Shown one piece after another: positions 9,206-17,945 of a stretch of 64,000 nt of DNA. How positions within the stretch are numbered: position 1 is the stretch's first letter; every line of letters begins with the position of its first letter. A program made the translations under genes and the position numbers. The stretch is taken from assembly GCF_900109495.1 (NCBI RefSeq), contig NZ_FOAA01000007.1:79238-143237 (forward strand), given 5' to 3'. Origin of the DNA: Ectothiorhodospira marina (lineage in GTDB: Bacteria; Pseudomonadota; Gammaproteobacteria; Ectothiorhodospirales; Ectothiorhodospiraceae). Below the pieces are notes generated by a model. The model saw nothing but the letters and a program-made list of their open reading frames with translations. It searched no databases and was not told where the DNA came from.

Positions 9206-9222
9206 TTGGCACGGCTCCTGCA
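9206..9222 (+). promoter_or_regulatory. Candidate sigma-54 (RpoN) promoter for porin 1
   Basis: The sequence TTGGCACGGCTCCTGCA matches the sigma-54 consensus (TTGGCACG-N4-TTGCA) at all fixed positions except one T. The invariant GG (9208-9209) and GC (9220-9221) are separated by exactly 10 bp. The predicted start point is near 9233, 54 bp before the porin ATG. This suggests activator- and ATP-dependent control of the porin. Confidence 0.65.
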
Positions 9223-9286
9223 CTGTTGTGTGTGACTGACAAGTTCAGACAAACACATAAGAACTCCCTGCAGAGGATTCATTACT

Positions 9287-10348
9287 ATGAAAAAAACCGT
9301 ACTTGCATTCGCAGTCGCCGCCGCCGTGGGCGTGCCCGCCGTTGCTGCCGCCGACACCGCCCTGTATGGCCGCATGAACGTGTCCCTGGACGCCGTGGAC
9401 AACGGTGAAGATTCCTCCGGTCAGTTGGCCTCCAACTCCTCCCGCCTGGGCGTGCGCGGTTCGGAAGACCTGGGCTTTGCGGGTCTGAAGGGGGTGTATC
9501 AGATTGAGGCTGCGCTGAACGCTGCGAATGAGGATAAAGCATTTGATGGTAGCAACCTGACCGGCCGCAACACCTTCCTGGGCCTGGCCGGTGGCTTCGG
9601 TGAACTGCGCCTGGGCAAGCATGACACCGCCTACAAGATGTCCACCCTGCGCCTGAACTTCTTTGCGGATACGCTGGGCGACATGTATGGCATGGCTGGG
9701 CAGTTCAGTGCTGGAGACGTGGACGACAACTTCTACACCCGTCAGGACAACTCCATCGTCTACATGAGCCCCAAGTTTGATGGCCTGCAAGTCATGGCCC
9801 ATTACACCACCGACCGTGAAAACGATCGCCCCTCTGAGGATGCAAACGACCGCGACAGCATGTCCCTGGCAGGCACCTTCGAGCAGGGTCCGATGTTCGT
9901 GACGGTGGCCTTTGAACAGCGGAACGACATGGATGGTGAGGCTGAGCCGACCGCCTGGAAGGTGGGTGGTACCTACGGGATTCAGGATCTGACCCTGGCG
10001 GCCATGTATGAGAATATCGATTCCGATACCGAGATGTACGGTGATCGTGATCTCTTTCACCTGGGTGCCAAGTACCAGCTGGGTCAGGCCTATCTGATGG
10101 GTTCTTATACTGCGGCTAATGACAGTGACGAAGATGATACAGGCGCCAACATGTGGGCCCTGGGTGCTGGCTATGACTTCACCAAGCGCACCGGCATGTA
10201 TGCCACCTACGCCCAGGTGAGCAATGATGACAATGCCGGTTATGGCTTCGGTGGCGGCAAGGGCAAGCCTGTTAGCCCTGCAATTGCCACTGACGGCACC
10301 ACCGAAGACGTCTCCGGCTTCCAGGTCGGCGTGACCCACAACTTCTAA
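9287..10348 (+). CDS. Gram-negative porin (trimeric type), copy 1
   Basis: General diffusion porin of the outer membrane. A classic signal peptide (MKKTVLAFAVAAAVGVPAVAAA) is followed by the first strand LYGRMNVSLDAVDNG and the family segment SSRLGVRGSEDLGFAGLKGVYQIEA. The eyelet region NTFLGLAGGFGELRLGKHDT is present, and the protein ends in GVTHNF with the C-terminal Phe required for barrel insertion. At 353 residues it is typical. AGAGGA precedes the ATG. A near-paralogue follows. Regulation is probably sigma-54 dependent (see 9206-9222). Substrate preference cannot be read; both copies have many acidic residues. Confidence 0.92.
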   Translation: MKKTVLAFAVAAAVGVPAVAAADTALYGRMNVSLDAVDNGEDSSGQLASNSSRLGVRGSEDLGFAGLKGVYQIEAALNAANEDKAFDGSNLTGRNTFLGLAGGFGELRLGKHDTAYKMSTLRLNFFADTLGDMYGMAGQFSAGDVDDNFYTRQDNSIVYMSPKFDGLQVMAHYTTDRENDRPSEDANDRDSMSLAGTFEQGPMFVTVAFEQRNDMDGEAEPTAWKVGGTYGIQDLTLAAMYENIDSDTEMYGDRDLFHLGAKYQLGQAYLMGSYTAANDSDEDDTGANMWALGAGYDFTKRTGMYATYAQVSNDDNAGYGFGGGKGKPVSPAIATDGTTEDVSGFQVGVTHNF

Positions 10349-10411
10349 GAAGTCGGTCACAAAGCACTGATGGATGGGCTGTCACCCTGCGTGGCAGCCC
10401 ATCTAGCCTGA

Positions 10412-10445
10412 GAGCGCCGAGGCCAGTGTGTCTGGCGCTCTTTTT
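10412..10445 (+). terminator. Intrinsic terminator after porin 1
   Basis: GAGCGCC (10412-10418) pairs with GGCGCTC (10434-10440), followed directly by TTTTT. Confidence 0.75.
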
Positions 10446-10573
10446 GTTGGGTGGCACGTCGGGAAATGGCATGGATCCTGGGGGATGGGCTAGCCTCAGG
10501 GGTTCAGGCTCGACACTGTCACTGAATCACCCATTCACAGAGTTTCCGACTGCCCACCATCAAGGAGATTGAT

Positions 10574-11695
10574 ATGAAAAGATCCGTTATTGCATTGGCC
10601 GTTGCCGGCGCCGTGGCCATGCCCGCCGCCGCCATCGCGGACGCCACCACCCTCTACGGTCGCATGAATGTGTCCCTGGACGCCGTGGACAACGGTGAGG
10701 ATTCCTCCGGCCAGCTGGCCTCCAACTCCTCCCGCCTGGGTGTGCGTGGCTCGGAAGATCTGGGCATCGCCGGTCTGCGCGGTGTCTTCCAGATCGAGGC
10801 TGGCCTGTACAGCGACAACCAGACCTTCGGCAATTCTGACCTGACCGCTCGCAACACCTTCCTGGGTCTGGCCGGTGATTTCGGTGAGCTGCGCCTGGGT
10901 AAGCACGACACCCCCTACAAGATGGCCACGCTGCCCCTGAATTTCTTCGCCGACACCCTGGGTGACATCAACCATGTGACCAGCCGTATGGGCGGGACCG
11001 CAGGGCCGATTGATCCCACATTCTATCGTCGTCTGGACAATACCGTGGTATTCATGAGCCCCGACTTCAATGGCATGAAGGTGATGGCCTCCTACACCAC
11101 GGACCGTGGTGATGACCGCCCCTCAGCCACGAACCGTACCTTTGACGGCATCGCTCAGAGTGACGTCGATGCCAACGATCAGAGCGCTGGCTCCGTGGCT
11201 GCAACGTTTAGCGAAGGCCCGATGTATGTGGCAGTGGCCTACGAGCGCCTCAATCGGGCTTCGTTTGATCCAGCCAATGGTGGGACCATTGAAGACGCCG
11301 AGGCCTGGAAGGTGGGCGGCACTTACAAGATCCAGGATCTCACCCTGGCCGCCATGTACGAAAACATCGACTCCGGTACGAGCACCTTCGGCGATCGGGA
11401 TGCCTTCCATCTGGGTGCCAAATACCAGTTGGGCCAGGCCTACCTGATGGGTTCCTACACCGCCGCCGGTGACAACGATGCGGATGACACCGCCGCGCAG
11501 ATGTTCGCCCTGGGTGCCGGCTATGACTTCAGCCGCCGCACCGGTATGTATGCCACTTATGCCACGGTCCGTAACGATGACGCCGCTGACTACGGCTTCG
11601 TGGGTTCCGGTAAGGGCAAGGGCGTGGGCTTGCCTGAAGGTACGGTTGGCGAAGACGTCTCCGGCTTCCAGGTCGGCGTGACCCACAACTTCTAA
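10574..11695 (+). CDS. Gram-negative porin (trimeric type), copy 2
   Basis: Tandem paralogue of the porin just upstream: signal peptide MKRSVIALAVAGAVAMPAAA, then the identical block YGRMNVSLDAVDNG... through GSEDLG, and the same C-terminus FQVGVTHNF. Divergence is concentrated in the middle (after FADTLGD), where this copy has extra loop sequence (ATNRTFDGIAQSDVDANDQSA), as expected for exposed loops. AAGGAG precedes the ATG by 6 bp. Each copy has its own terminator, so they are probably separately transcribed. No sigma-54 site like that of copy 1 was found upstream of this copy. Confidence 0.92.
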   Translation: MKRSVIALAVAGAVAMPAAAIADATTLYGRMNVSLDAVDNGEDSSGQLASNSSRLGVRGSEDLGIAGLRGVFQIEAGLYSDNQTFGNSDLTARNTFLGLAGDFGELRLGKHDTPYKMATLPLNFFADTLGDINHVTSRMGGTAGPIDPTFYRRLDNTVVFMSPDFNGMKVMASYTTDRGDDRPSATNRTFDGIAQSDVDANDQSAGSVAATFSEGPMYVAVAYERLNRASFDPANGGTIEDAEAWKVGGTYKIQDLTLAAMYENIDSGTSTFGDRDAFHLGAKYQLGQAYLMGSYTAAGDNDADDTAAQMFALGAGYDFSRRTGMYATYATVRNDDAADYGFVGSGKGKGVGLPEGTVGEDVSGFQVGVTHNF

Positions 11696-11724
11696 GAAGT
11701 CGGTCCCAACAGCCGACCCGCACA

Positions 11725-11798
11725 CCCGCCGCTTGCCGGCGGGGTGCAAGAAGCACTCAGAGCGCGGCAGGGTTCCCCCCTGTCGCGCTCTTTTTTTT
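11725..11798 (+). terminator. Hairpin plus intrinsic terminator after porin 2
   Basis: A CCCGCCG/CGGCGGG hairpin (11725-11743) is followed by GAGCGCG...CGCGCTC (11760-11766 / 11784-11790) and eight T residues (11791-11798). The second hairpin is a strong intrinsic terminator. Confidence 0.85.
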
Positions 11799-11845
11799 GC
11801 TGTCCCCGTGGCTCTCTCTCCTAACTAATCCCCCATTCCCCCCAT

Positions 11846-12167
11846 CCCCCCCCCCATTCCCCGTAGGGGCGCTTCGAGAAGCGCCCGGCCGCTGCCAACG
11901 ATGCCACCCAACCCCACCCGTCAGGCCACCCACATGAGCCACCCCGCCGGGGGTCGTTCGCGAACGACCCGTACGTGGCTCGGGGTTGTAGCAATCCCCC
12001 CATCCCCCCCATTCCCCGTAGGGGCGCTTCGAGAAGCGCCCGGCCGCCGCCAACGATGCCACCCAACCCCACCCGTCAGGCCACCCACATGAGCCACCCC
12101 GCCGGGGGTCGTTCGCGAACGACCCGTATGTGGCAACGACCCGTACGAGGCAACGACCCGTACATGG
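11846..12167. repeat. REP/BIME block: 155-bp unit in two tandem copies
   Basis: This fills the 578-bp gene-free gap between the porin terminator and the dehydrogenase. Each unit has a class A palindrome (GGGCGCTTCGAGAAGCGCCC at 11867 and 12022, each preceded by GTAG) and, 84 bp later, a class B palindrome (GGGTCGTTCGCGAACGACCC at 11951 and 12106). Both pairs are spaced by exactly 155 bp. After the second class B palindrome the half-site AACGACCCGTA repeats twice more at 17-bp steps (to about 12167). Runs of C precede each unit. Confidence 0.9.
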
Positions 12168-12273
12168 CTTGCGGTTGCTGAGATAGCCCGGGCCAACGCC
12201 GGCCCCAGCTTGTCACCCCCGGCGCCTCCCTGCTACTCTGCTCAGTTCTCTCCGCAATCCCCTCCCCGCATCC

Positions 12274-15200
12274 ATGACCTCAACCACCCGCATTCGCGAG
12301 ATTCCCTACAACTACACATCCTATTCCGATCGCGAGATCGTCCTTCGTTTTCTCGGGCAGCCCATGTGGGATGTGCTCAATGAATTGCGCGGTGAAAGGC
12401 GCACCGGCGTCTCCGCCCGCATGCTGTTTGAAGTCCTGGGGGACATGTGGGTGGTCACCCGCAACCCCTATATCCAGGACGACCTGATGGCCGACCGCAA
12501 GCGCCTGGCCAACCTGGTGGGCGCCATGGATCATCGGGTGGATCAGATCATCGCCCGGGCCCAGGGCAACGAGCGCGCCCTTGCCCTGGCCGAAGAGGCC
12601 CGCAAGGCCGTGCGCCGGTTCGAGGCCTGGTTCCCGGCGCAGCGCGAACTGCGCGCCCGGGTGCGCCGGCGTTTGATGAAGCACACCCGCAAGGACAACA
12701 TCCAGTTCGATGGCCTGGCCCGGGTGTCCCATGTGACCGATGCCACCGACTGGCGTGTGGAGCTGCCCTTTGTGGTGGTGAATCCCGATTCCGAGGAGGA
12801 GATGGCCGCGCTTGTGGCGGCCTGCCTGGAGCTGGGGCTGACCGTGATCCCCCGTGGGGGCGGCACCGGCTATACCGGCGGCGCCGTGCCCCTCACCGAC
12901 GATGCGGCGGTGATCAACACCGAAAAGCTGGATGCCGTGGGTGAGGTGGAATTCAAGCGCCTGCCCGGGCTGGATGAGCCCGTGGCCACGGTGCGTGCCG
13001 AGGCCGGTGTGGTCACCCGCCGGGTGGCGGAATCCGCGTCCCGCGGCGGCCATGTGTTCGCTGTGGACCCCACCTCCCAGGATGCCTCCACCATCGGTGG
13101 CAACATTGCCATGAACGCCGGCGGCAAGAAGGCCGTGCTCTGGGGAACGGCCCTGGACAACCTGGTCTCCTGGCGCATGGTCACCCCCGATGCCCGCTGG
13201 GTGGAGGTGGAACGCCTCAACCACAACCTGGGCAAGATCCACGACCAGACAGAGGTGACCTTCCGCATCAGCCGCTACCAGGCCGATGGACGCACCCTGG
13301 ACGGTGAACCCGAGATCCTGTCCTTCCCCGGCCAGGCCTGCCGCAAGGAAGGGTTGGGCAAAGATGTCACCGATAAGCGCCTGCAGAACCTGCCCGGGGT
13401 GCAGAAGGAAGGCTGCGACGGCCTGATCACCTCGGCGGTGTTCGTGGTGCATCAGATGGCATCCCACATGCGCACCGTGTGCCTGGAGTTCTATGGCACC
13501 GATCTGCACGAGGCGGTGCCCGCCATTGTCGAGATCAAGGATGCCCTGGAGGCCAACCCCAAGGTCCAGCTGGCGGGCCTTGAGCACCTGGACGAACGCT
13601 ATGTGCGCGCCGTGCGCTACACCCCCAAGGGCGCGCGCCGCGAACGCCCCAAGATGCTGCTGGTGGCCGACCTGGCCTCCGAGGACGAGAAGGCCGTGGC
13701 CGAGGCCGCCTCCCATATGGTGCGCCTGGCCAATGCCCGTAACGGGGATGGTTTCATTGCCATCAGTCCGGAAGCCCGCCTGCGCTTCTGGGCCGACCGC
13801 TCCCGCACTGCGGCCATCGCCGCCCACACCAACGCCTTCAAGATCAACGAGGACGTGGTCATCCCCCTGGATGGCCTGGGCGAGTACAGCGAGGGCATCG
13901 AACGCATCAACATCCAGCAGTCCATGGCCAACAAGCTGCGCATGGCCGAGGAGATCCTGGCCTGCCTGGCCAAGGACCACAAGGCCCTGGTGGACAAGCT
14001 GGGGCTGGACAACGACGAGGCCCGCGCCTGGTTCGAGAAGCGCCGTCGCGCTGCTGAGGATCAGGTGACCGCGGTGCGCGACCGCTGGCGGGCGATCCGG
14101 GACAACCTGGAATCCGATGCACGGGAACACGACGCCCTGCTGGATGACAAGGCCCGGGCAGACCTGCGTCCCGGGGATCGGCTGATCCAGCTGATCCTGC
14201 GGCGCAGCCTGGTGATCTCCTACCGGCGTGAGATCGAGGATCCGCTGTACGAGATCTTCGATGGTCGCGACCTGGATCCGGTGCGCCAGAACATCCAGCA
14301 GATCCATGACCGGGTGCTCACCAGTCGCCTGTTCGTGGCCCTGCACATGCACGCCGGCGACGGCAACGTGCACACCAATATCCCGGTGAACTCCAACGAC
14401 TACGCCATGATGCACGAGGCCGAGCGCATCGTGGATCAGGTGATGGATCTGGCCCGCAAACTGGGCGGCGTCATCTCCGGCGAGCACGGCATCGGCCTTA
14501 CCAAGATGCAGTACCTGGAGCCCGAGGATGTGGAGGCCTTTGCCGAGTACAAGCGTCGGGTGGACCCGGACGACCGCTTCAACCGGGGCAAGCTGCGCGC
14601 CGGTTCCGGCCTGACCACCGCCTATACCCCGTCGCTGCGACTGGTACAGGAGGAGGCGCTGATCCTGGAGCAGAGCGAGCTGGGCGACCTCAACGACGAC
14701 ATCAAGGACTGCCTGCGCTGCGGCAAGTGCAAGCCCGTGTGCAACACCCATGTGCCCCGGGCCAATCTGCTGTATTCACCGCGTAACAAGATCCTGGCCA
14801 CGGGCTTGATCATCGAGGCCTTCCTGTACGAGGAGCAGACCCGTCGCGGCCTGTCCTTCCGGCATTTCGATGAGCTCAACGATGTGGCGGACCATTGCAC
14901 CGTCTGCCACAAGTGTCTCACGCCGTGCCCGGTGGACATCGATTTTGGCCAGGTTACATCGCGGATGCGTGCCATCCTCAAGGATCGCGGTCAGCGCAAG
15001 ACCAGTCTGGCGGCACGGATCTCCATGGCCTTCCTGAACATCAAGGACCCGTCCACCGTGAAGGTCATGCGCAAGGCCCTGGCCCAATGGGGCTTTGCCG
15101 GTCAGCACCTGGGGCATCAGGTGTTTCGTCGCCTCGGGCTGCTCAATGGCGGCAAGCGTCCATCGGCCACCACCGGTCCGGCACCCATCCAGGAGCAGGT

Positions 15201-16119
15201 CATCCACATGGTGAGACACCCCCTGCCCACCGGTCTGCCCAAGCAGACCACCCGGGCCATGCTGGGGCTGGAGGACCCGAGCCAGGTGGCCATCGTCCGC
15301 GATCCCACCCAGGTGGAGGAGAACGGCGAGGCGGTGTTCTATTTCCCCGGCTGCGGCTCCGAGCGCCTGTTCAGTCAGGTGGGCCTGGCCACCCTGGCCA
15401 TGCTCTACCGCACCGGTGCCCAGACCGTGCTGCCCCCGGGGTACCTGTGCTGCGGCTATCCCCAGGAGGCCAATGGCGACACGGCCCGAGGGCGTGCCAT
15501 CACCACCGAGAACCGGGTGCTGTTCCACCGGGTGGCCAACACCCTGAACTACCTGGACATCAAGACGGTGGTGGTCTCCTGCGGCACCTGTATGGATCAG
15601 CTGCTCAAATACGAGTTCGAGCGCATCTTCCCCGGCTGCCGCCTGCTGGACATCCACGAGTACCTGATGGAGAAAGGCGTGAAGCTGGAGGGTGTGGAAG
15701 GGGTGCAGTACCTGTACCACGACCCCTGCCACAGCCCCATGAAGACCTATGCCCCCACCGAGGTGGCCGGCAAGCTGCTGGGCCAGCCCGTGACCCTGTC
15801 GGACCGCTGCTGCGGCGAGGCCGGCACCTTCGCGGTGAGCCGCCCGGACGTGGCCACCCAGGTGCGCTTCCGCAAGGAGGAGGAGATCCACAAGGGCGTC
15901 ACCCAGCTCAGCGGTGACCCGGTGGCCGTGGGCGGCAACGTGAAGATGCTCACCGCCTGTCCTGCCTGTCAGCAGGGTCTGTCCCGTTATCGTGAGGATA
16001 CGGGGACGGAGACGGATTACATCGTGGTGGAGATGGCCAACACCCTGCTGGGGCAACAGTGGCAGCAGGAGTTCATCCAGAAGGCGCGCAGTGGCGGCAT
16101 CGAGAAGGTGCTGCTTTAA
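12274..16119 (+). CDS. Giant FAD-linked oxidase / Fe-S dehydrogenase fusion (DUF3683 type, D-lactate/glycolate dehydrogenase-like)
   Basis: A 1281-residue fusion likely to oxidise a 2-hydroxy acid (D-lactate, glycolate or similar) and pass electrons to quinone. The N-terminal region (about 1-165) resembles DUF3683. A PCMH-type FAD domain follows ([15 protein letters not shown], then [16 protein letters not shown] near 190) and a FAD-oxidase C domain with [12 protein letters not shown] and GEHGIGLTK (about 690-750). Two 4Fe-4S motifs come next ([11 protein letters not shown] near 811, [12 protein letters not shown] near 875). Two CCG domains close the protein (FPGCGSERL near 1023 with YLCCGYP, and DPCHSPMKT near 1150 with RCCGEAGTF near 1178). 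It combines what GlcD and GlcF do as separate subunits. The substrate cannot be read from sequence. It appears monocistronic. Confidence 0.85.
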   Translation: MTSTTRIREIPYNYTSYSDREIVLRFLGQPMWDVLNELRGERRTGVSARMLFEVLGDMWVVTRNPYIQDDLMADRKRLANLVGAMDHRVDQIIARAQGNERALALAEEARKAVRRFEAWFPAQRELRARVRRRLMKHTRKDNIQFDGLARVSHVTDATDWRVELPFVVVNPDSEEEMAALVAACLELGLTVIPRGGGTGYTGGAVPLTDDAAVINTEKLDAVGEVEFKRLPGLDEPVATVRAEAGVVTRRVAESASRGGHVFAVDPTSQDASTIGGNIAMNAGGKKAVLWGTALDNLVSWRMVTPDARWVEVERLNHNLGKIHDQTEVTFRISRYQADGRTLDGEPEILSFPGQACRKEGLGKDVTDKRLQNLPGVQKEGCDGLITSAVFVVHQMASHMRTVCLEFYGTDLHEAVPAIVEIKDALEANPKVQLAGLEHLDERYVRAVRYTPKGARRERPKMLLVADLASEDEKAVAEAASHMVRLANARNGDGFIAISPEARLRFWADRSRTAAIAAHTNAFKINEDVVIPLDGLGEYSEGIERINIQQSMANKLRMAEEILACLAKDHKALVDKLGLDNDEARAWFEKRRRAAEDQVTAVRDRWRAIRDNLESDAREHDALLDDKARADLRPGDRLIQLILRRSLVISYRREIEDPLYEIFDGRDLDPVRQNIQQIHDRVLTSRLFVALHMHAGDGNVHTNIPVNSNDYAMMHEAERIVDQVMDLARKLGGVISGEHGIGLTKMQYLEPEDVEAFAEYKRRVDPDDRFNRGKLRAGSGLTTAYTPSLRLVQEEALILEQSELGDLNDDIKDCLRCGKCKPVCNTHVPRANLLYSPRNKILATGLIIEAFLYEEQTRRGLSFRHFDELNDVADHCTVCHKCLTPCPVDIDFGQVTSRMRAILKDRGQRKTSLAARISMAFLNIKDPSTVKVMRKALAQWGFAGQHLGHQVFRRLGLLNGGKRPSATTGPAPIQEQVIHMVRHPLPTGLPKQTTRAMLGLEDPSQVAIVRDPTQVEENGEAVFYFPGCGSERLFSQVGLATLAMLYRTGAQTVLPPGYLCCGYPQEANGDTARGRAITTENRVLFHRVANTLNYLDIKTVVVSCGTCMDQLLKYEFERIFPGCRLLDIHEYLMEKGVKLEGVEGVQYLYHDPCHSPMKTYAPTEVAGKLLGQPVTLSDRCCGEAGTFAVSRPDVATQVRFRKEEEIHKGVTQLSGDPVAVGGNVKMLTACPACQQGLSRYREDTGTETDYIVVEMANTLLGQQWQQEFIQKARSGGIEKVLL

Positions 16120-16266
16120 TCCCCAGGGAAGCGGGTGGTGGCGAACCACTCGCGCAATCCTGCCGCCCCATCCCGGTGTGCTTCTGGGTCGGGCCGGGGC
16201 CGGCACAGCACCGTGTCACGGTCCCGGCTTGGGCCATGGGCTGGCCTCTTGGGAGGGTCTGGATGC

Positions 16267-16395
16267 CTAACGGTTGAAGAACCACAGCACCACCGACAGC
16301 AGCAGGCTGACGATGATGGCCGTGGTCACGGGGAAGTAGAAGCTGAAATTCTCCCGCTGGATGATGATGTCCCCGGGCAGCCGCCCGAGCCCCTG
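16267..16395 (-). pseudogene. DUF2905 membrane protein, N-terminus lost at a REP/BIME junction
   Basis: On the minus strand the reading GLGRLPGDIIIQRENFSFYFPV, then a membrane helix and WFFNR-stop, matches the C-terminal half of the small (about 65-70 aa) DUF2905 family as I know it. The family's N-terminal membrane helix is missing. Immediately upstream, at about 16395, the sequence becomes the class A palindrome and BIME unit. A continuous hybrid reading to an ATG at 16482 exists, but its first 30 or so codons are only translated repeat (GRALREAPLRG). It is probably a relic; expression of a hybrid peptide is possible but unsupported. Confidence 0.65.
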
Positions 16396-16895
16396 GTTTC
16401 CTCGTAGGGGCGCTTCGCGAAGCGCCCGGCCGGCGCCGAGGATGTCATCGTACCCATCCGACAGATCTTGGCAGTCGGACACACCGCGCGGGTCGTTCGC
16501 GAACGACCCGTACGGATTCCTGAGTCACCTGCGTGTGTCGCAGGAAGCCTTCCCTGCGAAGCGCCCGAACGGCGCATCCCATGCCCCTGGTTCCTCGTAG
16601 GGGCGCTTCGCGAAGCGCCCGGCCGGCGCCGAGGATGTCATCGTACCCATCCGACAGATCTTGGCAGTCGGACACACCGCGCGGGTCGTTCGCGAACGAC
16701 CCGTACGGATTCCTGAGTCACTTGCGTGCGTCGCAGGAAGCCTTCCCTGCGAAGCGCCCGGCCGGTGCCGAGGATGTCATCGTATCCATCCGACAAATCT
16801 TGGCAGTCGGACACACCGCGCGGGTCGTTCGCGAACGACCCGTACGGATTCCTGAGTCACCTGCGTGGGTCGCAGAAAGCCTTCCCCATACCCCG
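16383..16895. repeat. REP/BIME block: 193-bp unit repeated about 2.7 times
   Basis: Class A palindromes start at 16408 and 16601 (both GTAG-preceded, period 193), with a truncated third (GCGAAGCGCCC) at about 16749. Class B palindromes start at 16490, 16683 (period 193) and 16822 (139 bp later because the third unit lacks part of the front). Between A and B each unit has a third small hairpin TCCGAC...GTCGGA (for example 16457-16462 / 16474-16479). The block ends just before the 3' end of rpiA. With the DUF2905 relic it occupies the 779-bp gap between the dehydrogenase and rpiA. Confidence 0.92.
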
Positions 16896-16898
16896 GCC

Positions 16899-17558
16899 TT
16901 ACCTCAGCGTCCGCACCCCATCCTTCCCGCTCAGGATCAACACATCCGCCGGCCGCCGCGCGAAGATCCCCACGGTGACCACGCCGGCGATCTGGTTCAA
17001 CTGGCCCTCCAGTTCCACCGGGTTGGCGATCTGCAGGTTGTGGATGTCCAGGATGAGGTTGCCATTGTCGGTGATGAAGCCCTGGCGCAGTTCCGGCTGT
17101 CCGCCCATCTTCAAGATCTCCCGGGCCACGTAGCTGCGGGCCATGGGGATCACCTCCACGGGCAGGGGGAAGGCCCCCAGGGTGCCCACCAGCTTGGATT
17201 CGTCGGCGATGCAGACGAAGGTCTCGCTGGCCGCGGCCACAATCTTCTCCCGGGTGAGGGCGCCACCGCCGCCCTTGATCAGGTGCAGGTGCTCGGTGGC
17301 TTCGTCGGCGCCGTCCACGTACAGGGGCAGCTGTCCGGCGCTGTTCAGGTCCATCACCGGGATGCCATGCTTGCGCAGCCGATCGGCACTGACCTCGGAG
17401 GAGGCCACGGTGCCCTCGATGCGGGCCTTCATGCCGGCCAGCAGGTCGATGAAGTGGTTGGCGGTGGACCCGGTGCCCACGCCCACGATCATGTCGTCTT
17501 CCACGTATTGCATGGCCGCTTCGGCGGCGGCCTTCTTGAGTTGGTCGGCGTTGCTCAT
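16899..17558 (-). CDS. rpiA: Ribose-5-phosphate isomerase A
   Basis: Interconverts ribose-5-phosphate and ribulose-5-phosphate in the pentose phosphate pathway. Length 219 matches E. coli RpiA. Diagnostic motifs are present: [14 protein letters not shown] (phosphate binding), [46 protein letters not shown] with the catalytic Asp/Glu region, and C-terminal [20 protein letters not shown] lies upstream of the ATG. It is bracketed on both sides by near-identical BIME units (16383-16895 and 17641-17880). It is divergent to ilvA, an arrangement seen in other gammaproteobacteria. Confidence 0.97.
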   Translation of the reverse strand: MSNADQLKKAAAEAAMQYVEDDMIVGVGTGSTANHFIDLLAGMKARIEGTVASSEVSADRLRKHGIPVMDLNSAGQLPLYVDGADEATEHLHLIKGGGGALTREKIVAAASETFVCIADESKLVGTLGAFPLPVEVIPMARSYVAREILKMGGQPELRQGFITDNGNLILDIHNLQIANPVELEGQLNQIAGVVTVGIFARRPADVLILSGKDGVRTLR

Positions 17559-17640
17559 GCTCGGATCCTCTCCTTTGGTTTTATGCGGGCATTCTACTCA
17601 GGTGAAGGGAATATAGGCCAGTATCCGGCTTACGGAGACT

Positions 17641-17880
17641 ATCCCGCAGGGGCGCTTCGCGAAGCGCCCGGCCGGCGCCGAGGGGGTCATCGTACCCATC
17701 CGACAGATCTTGGCAGTCGGACACACCGCGCGGGTCGTTCGCGAACGACCCGTACGGATTCCTGAGTCACCTGCGTGCGTCGCAGAAAGCCTTCCCTGCG
17801 AAGCGCCCGAACGGCGCATCCCATGCCCCCGATTCCTTGTAGGGGCGCTTCGCGAAGCGCCCGCCTGGGGCCGAGGATGT
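17641..17880. repeat. REP/BIME block upstream of ilvA
   Basis: Class A palindrome at 17650 (preceded by GCAG, not GTAG), the TCCGAC/GTCGGA hairpin, class B at 17732, a half class A at about 17796, and a full class A at 17843 preceded by GTAG. A-to-A spacing is again 193 bp. The unit is nearly identical to the one on the other side of rpiA. It fills most of the 387-bp rpiA-ilvA gap, including the place where promoters of both genes would be expected. Confidence 0.92.
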
Positions 17881-17945
17881 CACCATGCCCCTGTTTGACC
17901 CCTTTTGTCTTGCGGCCCTTGAACCCGCCACTGTATCTTCATGGG

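Noticed and set aside
12280..14751. 823-codon minus-strand reading opposite the dehydrogenase
   Set aside because: A shadow of GC-rich third positions of the plus-strand gene, whose protein has clear domains.
16533..17765. 410-codon plus-strand reading frame
   Set aside because: It runs through BIME repeats and antisense to rpiA. The repeats are open in most frames because their stems lack stop codons.
17775..17945. N-terminal extension of IlvA
   Set aside because: The extra 57 codons are class A REP sequence; alignment with IlvA starts at 17946.
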